From: Pimelobacter simplex
GTDB lineage: Bacteria; Actinomycetota; Actinomycetes; Propionibacteriales; Nocardioidaceae
NCBI GenBank assembly: GCA_016803235.1
Contig: JADCLI010000014.1
Coordinates: forward strand, 46,653 to 110,652
Direction: 5' to 3'
Length of the DNA: 64,000 nucleotides
Under the pieces are notes generated by a model that saw only the letters and a program-made list of their open reading frames with translations, did not search any database and was not told the origin of the DNA. Of this stretch, positions 59,233-64,000 are shown in pieces (the stretch's first letter is position 1; every line of letters starts with the position of its first letter). The position numbers and the translations under genes were made by a program.

Positions 59233-59933
59233 GCGTCGCTCCGTGCGAGCTGGGGGTAGAGGGCCTCGACCGGTGCAGCGAGCCCGGCCTTCACCTGGCG
59301 GCTGAGCTCGTCGGCGAGGATCTCGTAGCTCCCCGCCTCGATGCCGTCGTACGCCGAGCGGACCACGTCCGCCGGATCGAGCTTGGGAGCCTCCACGCCG
59401 CGGGTCATCGGGGTGTCGGCGTACCCCAGGTGGAGGCCCGCGACGTGCACGCCGTCGGCGGCCAGCCTGATGCGTTGGGTGTTGGTGGCCTGCCAGAGCG
59501 CGGCCTTCGTGGCCGAGTAGGCATCGCCGATGCCGAGCCAGCTCAGGACGGACAGCACGTTGAGCAGTGTGCCGCCGGAGGATCTCAGCGCCGGGGCGAA
59601 CGCGTTGGTGACCTCGAGCGCTCCCCAGAAGTTCGTCTCGAACAGCTCGCGCGCGGTCGAGAGGTCGCCGAGGACGCTGGAGCCGTTGGACGCCCCGGCG
59701 TTGTTGATCACCACGTTCACGTCACGCGCGATGTCGGCCGCGTCCGCGACGGACTCGGGTGAGGTGACGTCGAGGGTCAGCGGCGTGATGCGGTCGTCCT
59801 CCCAGCCGCGCGGGTTGCGGGCTGCGGCGTACACCTTGACCGCACCGCGCTCGAGCGCCTGGTGGACGAAGTGGGTGCCGAGGCCGCCGTTGGCTCCGGT
59901 GACGAGCACGACGGCTCCGTTGAGGGTGGACAT
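58998..59933 (-). CDS. Short-chain dehydrogenase with an unnatural C-terminal run-on
   Basis: The SDR domain (first 235 residues) is complete: VLVTGANGGLGTHF, NNAGASN, the catalytic Ser region LLNVLSVLSWLG and YSATKAALW. After ALYPQLARSDA the frame has no stop and runs through the thioesterase gene in another frame for about 235 bases, ending as low-complexity Ser/Arg. SDRs of this group end near ALYPQLA, so the stop was probably lost by a small indel around 59235. The gene starts three bases before the MFS stop. Confidence 0.75.
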   Translation of the reverse strand: MSTLNGAVVLVTGANGGLGTHFVHQALERGAVKVYAAARNPRGWEDDRITPLTLDVTSPESVADAADIARDVNVVINNAGASNGSSVLGDLSTARELFETNFWGALEVTNAFAPALRSSGGTLLNVLSVLSWLGIGDAYSATKAALWQATNTQRIRLAADGVHVAGLHLGYADTPMTRGVEAPKLDPADVVRSAYDGIEAGSYEILADELSRQVKAGLAAPVEALYPQLARSDACAGNAPTPGRIPRSSWMPPPAWQGWTSSTGSAVESCPSSLPARRPTSCPSPSVTAGRSSRCSPRSGTTTRSAPSTAG

Positions 59934-59936
59934 GTG

Positions 59937-61505
59937 TCAGTTCCTTTCAGGGGTGAGAGGTGCGGAGGGCGCCACGGGGTGCTGGTGGCGGACGAAGAGC
60001 GCCGCGAGCACGGCGATGGCGAGCAGGACGAGCCCGCCGACCACCAGCCCGCTGTGGAGCGCAGTGGTGAACGCGTCGGGCACGGCCTTCGCGAGCAGGG
60101 CCAGGGTGCCTGCGTCGGCCTTCGGGCTCTGGCCGTGGCTGACGCTCGTGGCGACCGCGTCCGCGGTTGCCCGCGAGACGCCGCCTTGACCGTCGAGGCT
60201 CTCGGCAAGGATCGACGGGAAGCGGCTGGTGGCGATCGTCCCGAGGACGGCGGGGCCGAGCATGGAGCCGAGCTGGCGGAACAGGTTCACGGTCGCCGAT
60301 GCCATCCCCGCCTGCAGCGGGCCGACGCTGTTGACGGCGGCCGCGGTCGACGGGGCGATGAGCAGGGCACTTCCGACGCCGGTCAGGAGCAGCCCGGGCC
60401 ACATGTGCGCGTAGCCGCTGTCGGCGCCGTTCCACAGCAGCGACAGCGCCCCGGCGCCCATGAGCAGCAGGCCCACCGTCAGCGTCACCGTGAATCCGAC
60501 GGTGCGCACGATCCGGGCGCCGAAGGCGCTGAGCACGACGTAGCTGAGCATCATGGGCATCAGCCGGACCCCGGCACCGAGCGGGTCGTGCCCGGCGACC
60601 CGCTGGAGGTGCAGCACGCTGAGCAGGGCGATCCCGACGAAGCCGAACATCGCCGCTGCGGTCACCAGCATGACGGTGGTGAACGACCTGCTGCGGAACA
60701 GGCCCAGGTCGAGCATCGGGTCGTGGTGGGTGGACTCCACGCGCACGAACAGGACGCCGGCCACCGCGGTCACGAGGTAGGCCACGACGATGCGGGGCTG
60801 TCCGTAGCCGCTCGCTCCGCCCTCGATGACCGCGTACGTCGCCGCCGCGACCGTGACCGTGCCCAGGACGACCCCGAGCGGGTCCAACTGGCGCGAGGGG
60901 TGCTTGCTCTCGCCGAGGACCAGGAGCGCGAGGGCTCCGGCGATGGCACCGAGGACCACGTTGGTCAGGTAGACGCTGTGCCAGGAGAGCTCCCGGAGCA
61001 GCAGGCCGGCGAGCAGCGGGCCGATCGCCAGGCCGAGTCCGGCACAGCTCGCCCAGATGCTGATCGCGCCGGTGCGCTCCTGCGGGTCCTGGAAGCTGGT
61101 GCTGACGATCGCCAGGCCCGAGGGCAGGATCGCCGCTGCCCCCACGCCCATCACGGCCTGCGCGGCGACCAGGACGCCGGCGCTGTCGGCCAGGAACGCG
61201 ACCAGGCTCCCGGCGGTGAAGACCCCGACGCCGGAGAGGTAGGTGAGGCGACGGCCGTAGAGCTCGCCGAAGGTGCCGGCCGACATCACCAGGCTGACGA
61301 GGGCGAGGGCGAAGGCACTGGTGACCCACACCAGGGTGCTTCCGGAGACGTGGAGGTCGTCCTGGATCGACGCCAGCGCTCCGATCGTGGAGGAGGCGTT
61401 GATGAACGTCATCATCACGCCGATGCAGACGACGAACAGGCTCGGCCACTTGTTCCGGACGATCGGCGCGGCCGCCGTCCCACGATCCTGACTAATGGAA
61501 ACCAT
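59937..61505 (-). CDS. MFS drug exporter, DHA2 (14-helix) family
   Basis: About 522 residues and 14 hydrophobic helices. LAFLADSAGVLVAAQAVMGV and the signature GAAAILPSGLAIVSTSFQDP are motif A/C regions of drug:H+ antiporters. ATG 61505 lies within the upstream operator; ATG 61532 is also in frame. First gene of the minus-strand operon and divergent from the HxlR regulator. Confidence 0.88.
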   Translation of the reverse strand: MVSISQDRGTAAAPIVRNKWPSLFVVCIGVMMTFINASSTIGALASIQDDLHVSGSTLVWVTSAFALALVSLVMSAGTFGELYGRRLTYLSGVGVFTAGSLVAFLADSAGVLVAAQAVMGVGAAAILPSGLAIVSTSFQDPQERTGAISIWASCAGLGLAIGPLLAGLLLRELSWHSVYLTNVVLGAIAGALALLVLGESKHPSRQLDPLGVVLGTVTVAAATYAVIEGGASGYGQPRIVVAYLVTAVAGVLFVRVESTHHDPMLDLGLFRSRSFTTVMLVTAAAMFGFVGIALLSVLHLQRVAGHDPLGAGVRLMPMMLSYVVLSAFGARIVRTVGFTVTLTVGLLLMGAGALSLLWNGADSGYAHMWPGLLLTGVGSALLIAPSTAAAVNSVGPLQAGMASATVNLFRQLGSMLGPAVLGTIATSRFPSILAESLDGQGGVSRATADAVATSVSHGQSPKADAGTLALLAKAVPDAFTTALHSGLVVGGLVLLAIAVLAALFVRHQHPVAPSAPLTPERN

Positions 61506-61545
61506 AGTCAGACCGTACATGCTGACTTGCATGAGGTAAAGTCAG
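61488..61545. promoter_or_regulatory. Two tandem operators CTGACT-N12-AGTCAG
   Basis: CTGACT-N12-AGTCAG occurs at 61488-61511 and again at 61522-61545, ten bases apart, in the divergent region of the MFS and HxlR genes. The first copy covers the MFS start codon. Identical arms and spacing point to two dimers of the HxlR regulator. Confidence 0.85.
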
Positions 61546-61560
61546 ACGTAGAATCGGGTC

Positions 61561-62106
61561 ATGGACCACGACGGCAGCGCGGCAGTCCCGACCGATGTCC
61601 TCGAGCGCCTCGGAGCCTTCTCCGACCGCGACGAGTGGCCCGCGAAGGGCTGGTGCCGGATCGAGCGCTCCCTCGAGGTCATCGGCACCCGCTCGGCGAT
61701 GTTGGTGATCCGGGAGCTGTTCTACGGCGGGACCAGGTTCGACGAGCTCGTCCGACGGACCGGGCTCAGCGAGGCCGTCGTCGCGGGCAGGCTCAAGCAG
61801 CTGTACGCCGACGGGATCGTCGACCGCAGGCCCTATCGCGAGGCGGGCAAGCGCACCCGCGACGAGTACGTGCTCACCGAGCGCGGGCGCGGGATCTTCC
61901 CGGTCATCGTCGCCATGGTGCAGTGGGGCGAGGGGCTGCGCGACGACCACCGCACGGGCGTCGAACTGGTCCACCGCGACTGCGGTACGCCGCTGTCCGT
62001 CGCCGTGACGTGCGAGAAGGGTCACGAGGTCCCGGTGGATCGCGCGGCGGTCCGGCTCAAGGACGAGGAGCATGCCCTCGCAGGTCGGCGCCGCGGCCTG
62101 GTGTAG
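61561..62106 (+). CDS. HxlR-family transcriptional regulator
   Basis: 181 residues. The winged helix starts CRIERSLEVIGTRSAMLVIR, continues through TRFDELVRRTGLSEAVVAGR to LKQLYADGIVDRRPY, typical of HxlR. The C-terminal extension with CGTPLSVAVTCEKGHEV has two cysteines that could sense electrophiles. ATG 61561 lies 15 bases after its operator. Likely represses the exporter operon. Confidence 0.88.
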   Translation: MDHDGSAAVPTDVLERLGAFSDRDEWPAKGWCRIERSLEVIGTRSAMLVIRELFYGGTRFDELVRRTGLSEAVVAGRLKQLYADGIVDRRPYREAGKRTRDEYVLTERGRGIFPVIVAMVQWGEGLRDDHRTGVELVHRDCGTPLSVAVTCEKGHEVPVDRAAVRLKDEEHALAGRRRGLV

Positions 62107-62193
62107 CTCGTTCCCCTTCGTGCTGCGTCCCCCTCCTTGCGCAACGTTGCCCGACGGACGCGCGTCTCGACCGCGCGGCCGTAGGCTCGCGCC

Positions 62194-63648
62194 ATGACCG
62201 TCGTCCCGCAGCGAGTCGCGATGCTCCAGCACCGGTTCGCGACGGCCTTGCCCGAGCTGGCGCTGCCGTCGGTGGCGGCCGCGGTGCCCGACCCGCGGGT
62301 GGTGGTCCTGAACGGCCCGCTCGCCGCTGAGCTCGGTCTCGACCCGGACCGGCTGCGCTCACCAGAGGGCGTTGGTCTGCTGACCGGGACGGTCGTGCCG
62401 GAGGGCGCGATGCCGGTCGCGCAGGCGTACGCCGGGCACCAGTTCGGCGGCTTCGCCCAGCTCGGCGACGGCCGCGCCCTGCTGATGGGGGAGGTCGAGG
62501 ACACCGACGGCAGGCTGCGGGACCTGCACCTCAAGGGCTCCGGTCGCACGCGGTTCGCCCGCGGCGGTGACGGCCTCGCCGCTCTCGGGCCGATGCTGCG
62601 CGAGTACGTCGTCAGCGAGGCCATGCATGCTCTGGGCATCGCGACCACGCGCTCGCTCGCCGTGGTCGCGACAGGTCGCACGGTGCGCCGCGAGGAGGGG
62701 CTGCCCGGTGCGGTGCTGGCACGGATCGCCAGCAGCCACCTGCGGGTCGGCACCGTGCAGCTGGCGCGTGCCACCGGAGACCTCGACCTGCTGCGCCGTG
62801 TGGTCGACCACGCGATCGAGCGGCACCACCCGGAGGTCGCAGGGGACGTCAACCCCTGCCTGGCCTTCTACAGTGCGGTCGTCGCCGCGCAGGCCCGGCT
62901 GATCGCCCAGTGGATGCTGGTGGGCTTCGTCCACGGCGTGATGAACACCGACAACATGACGTTGTCCGGCGAGACCATCGACTACGGCCCGTGTGCCTTC
63001 CTCGACGTCTTCGACCCGACGACCGTGTTCAGCTCGATCGACCAGGGCGGCCGCTACGCGTATGCCAACCAGCCTGCCGCGGGCGAGTGGAACCTCGCTC
63101 GCCTGGCCGAGGCGCTGCTGCCCCTGATCGACGAGGACCAGGACCGTGCGATCGAGCTGGCTACCGAGGCGCTTGGCTCCTTCCGTGTCGAGTACGACGC
63201 GGCCTGGTCCGCCGGCATGCTCGCGAAGCTGGGTGTTGCTGCCGATGCCTCGGCCGCCGACCGGTTGTTCTCGCCGCTCCTCGACCTGCTCCGGGAGAGC
63301 CACGTCGACCACTCGTCGTTCTGGCGCCGACTGGCGACGGCGGCTCGCGGCGACGCCGAGCCGGTGCGTGGGATGTTCGTCGACCTCGCCGGCTTCGACG
63401 CCTGGCTGGACCAGTGGCGGGCGTTCGGACCCGACGCAGACGCCATGGACCAGGTCAACCCGCTGCACATCCCGCGCAACCACCTCGTGGAGGAGGCGCT
63501 CGAGGCGGCGACGACGGGTGACCTCGCGCCGTTGGAACGCCTGCTCGAGGCGGTGCGCTCGCCGTTCCGTCAGGTCGTCGGCCTCGAGAGGTACGCCGAG
63601 CCGCCGCCTGCCGGCACCGGGCGCTACCGGACCTTCTGCGGCACCTGA
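62194..63648 (+). CDS. selO: Protein adenylyltransferase SelO
   Basis: Pseudokinase that transfers AMP from ATP to protein hydroxyls. 484 residues with [15 protein letters not shown], the ATP region [20 protein letters not shown], the active-site [20 protein letters not shown] and the C-terminal YRTFCGT, where vertebrate homologues carry selenocysteine and bacteria Cys. Not part of the selenium island despite the name. Stands alone before the rRNA leader. Confidence 0.93.
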   Translation: MTVVPQRVAMLQHRFATALPELALPSVAAAVPDPRVVVLNGPLAAELGLDPDRLRSPEGVGLLTGTVVPEGAMPVAQAYAGHQFGGFAQLGDGRALLMGEVEDTDGRLRDLHLKGSGRTRFARGGDGLAALGPMLREYVVSEAMHALGIATTRSLAVVATGRTVRREEGLPGAVLARIASSHLRVGTVQLARATGDLDLLRRVVDHAIERHHPEVAGDVNPCLAFYSAVVAAQARLIAQWMLVGFVHGVMNTDNMTLSGETIDYGPCAFLDVFDPTTVFSSIDQGGRYAYANQPAAGEWNLARLAEALLPLIDEDQDRAIELATEALGSFRVEYDAAWSAGMLAKLGVAADASAADRLFSPLLDLLRESHVDHSSFWRRLATAARGDAEPVRGMFVDLAGFDAWLDQWRAFGPDADAMDQVNPLHIPRNHLVEEALEAATTGDLAPLERLLEAVRSPFRQVVGLERYAEPPPAGTGRYRTFCGT

Positions 63649-63703
63649 CTCGGCCCGGTGGGGCGGTCCTTCCCGCCGTGGCATGCGGCCGTGCCGCTTC
63701 GAT

Positions 63704-63732
63704 TTGTGGTTCTGGTCGGGTGTGCGTAGTGT
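63704..63732 (+). promoter_or_regulatory. Candidate rRNA operon promoter
   Basis: TTGTGG (63704-63709), 17 bases, TAGTGT (63727-63732) is a good -35/-10 pair upstream of the rRNA leader. A second, poorer pair (TTGGCA at 63861, TAGGGT at 63886, 19-base spacing) may be a further promoter. Confidence 0.45.
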
Positions 63733-63955
63733 TCTCTTCGTCGCCGGGTGCGGCGGGGAGCAAGACGGCCGTTCGGCTGGAGGGCTTCCGGAACCCGGGA
63801 CCACTTGGTCTGGATCTTCTGGGGTTCGGGCGTCGGTCAGAAAAGCAGGTCCACACGGATTTGGCACAGACCGGGGTTCGGGGGCTAGGGTTTCGGGCTG
63901 CATCGGCTCGAAGGTGAACTGTGGCGTGAGTCGTGGGGAGCTTCGGTGCGTGTGA

Positions 63956-63977
63956 TGTTTGAGAACTCAACAGTGTG
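63956..63977 (+). other. Pre-16S rRNA leader motif
   Basis: TTTGAGAACTCAACAGTGTG, containing the palindrome TTGAG-AA-CTCAA, is the conserved leader found before actinobacterial 16S genes. The rRNA itself begins after the window's right edge. Confidence 0.75.
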
Positions 63978-64000
63978 TCATGCATAGATTGTTGTGACGT

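Noticed and set aside
62194-63648. SelO as part of the selenium system
   Set aside because: It is a Cys-containing protein adenylyltransferase located far from the island; the name reflects eukaryotic homologues.

Overview
The window is high-GC DNA with strong G/C third-position bias, typical of an actinobacterium. An LCP cell-wall ligase, a GlpR/SepX-type division protein beside galU and a MoeA-like gene, SigE-family sigma factors, an LPXTG surface protein and an actinobacterial rRNA leader all fit. I infer a Nocardioides-like member of the Propionibacteriales, but there is no 16S sequence in the window to prove it.

Backbone, left to right. An oligopeptide ABC transporter (2-3710) runs into a phosphopantetheinyl transferase. 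A cell-wall-anchored repeat protein and a TetR/quinone-oxidoreductase pair follow. Next is an amine catabolism locus (8758-15744: two aldehyde dehydrogenases, a cupin, a FAD amine oxidase, an APC permease and an Lrp regulator), then a paired SMR exporter and a GGDEF protein. Beyond the first island lie an LCP ligase, mscL, a SAF-domain protein, fmdB behind a CIRCE-like operator, a penicillin-acylase-family hydrolase, 5-FCL, and the run galU, moeA/glp, moaC, mog, rimJ-like, sepX. The right end has an operon of MFS, SDR, thioesterase and MBL genes under a divergent HxlR regulator, then selO and the leader of an rRNA operon.

Island 1 (18425-34491, about 16 kb) sits in tRNA-Arg(CCT) and is bounded by a 46-bp perfect direct repeat. 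It carries a complete selenocysteine cassette (selD, tRNA-Sec, selA, selB). It also carries an operon of mauE-like, mauD-like, a membrane protein, an unknown protein, and a Tat-exported Cys-rich protein that recalls the methylamine dehydrogenase light chain. A SigE-type sigma factor and its membrane partner follow. The membrane-protein gene has one in-frame TGA followed by a hairpin whose loop is GGTCT, so it is a candidate selenoprotein encoded beside the machinery that would decode it. The island edges are decayed: an HTH-Rhs chimera with an immunity-like gene, a truncated ApeA-like gene, a frameshifted IS3 element, and fragments of surface-protein and MBL genes. No integrase is left.

Island 2 (46742-57570, about 10.8 kb) sits in tRNA-Ala(CGC) with a 77-bp near-perfect repeat, and its tyrosine integrase and excisionase are intact. 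Its cargo starts with a compact RiPP locus: two 51-53 residue precursors sharing a C-terminal motif, an ATP-grasp ligase and a membrane protein, resembling graspetide pathways. The rest looks defence-related: a KAP P-loop NTPase, a NERD protein, a HEPN-type protein, an XRE regulator with a palindrome at its divergent partner's start, and small zinc proteins.
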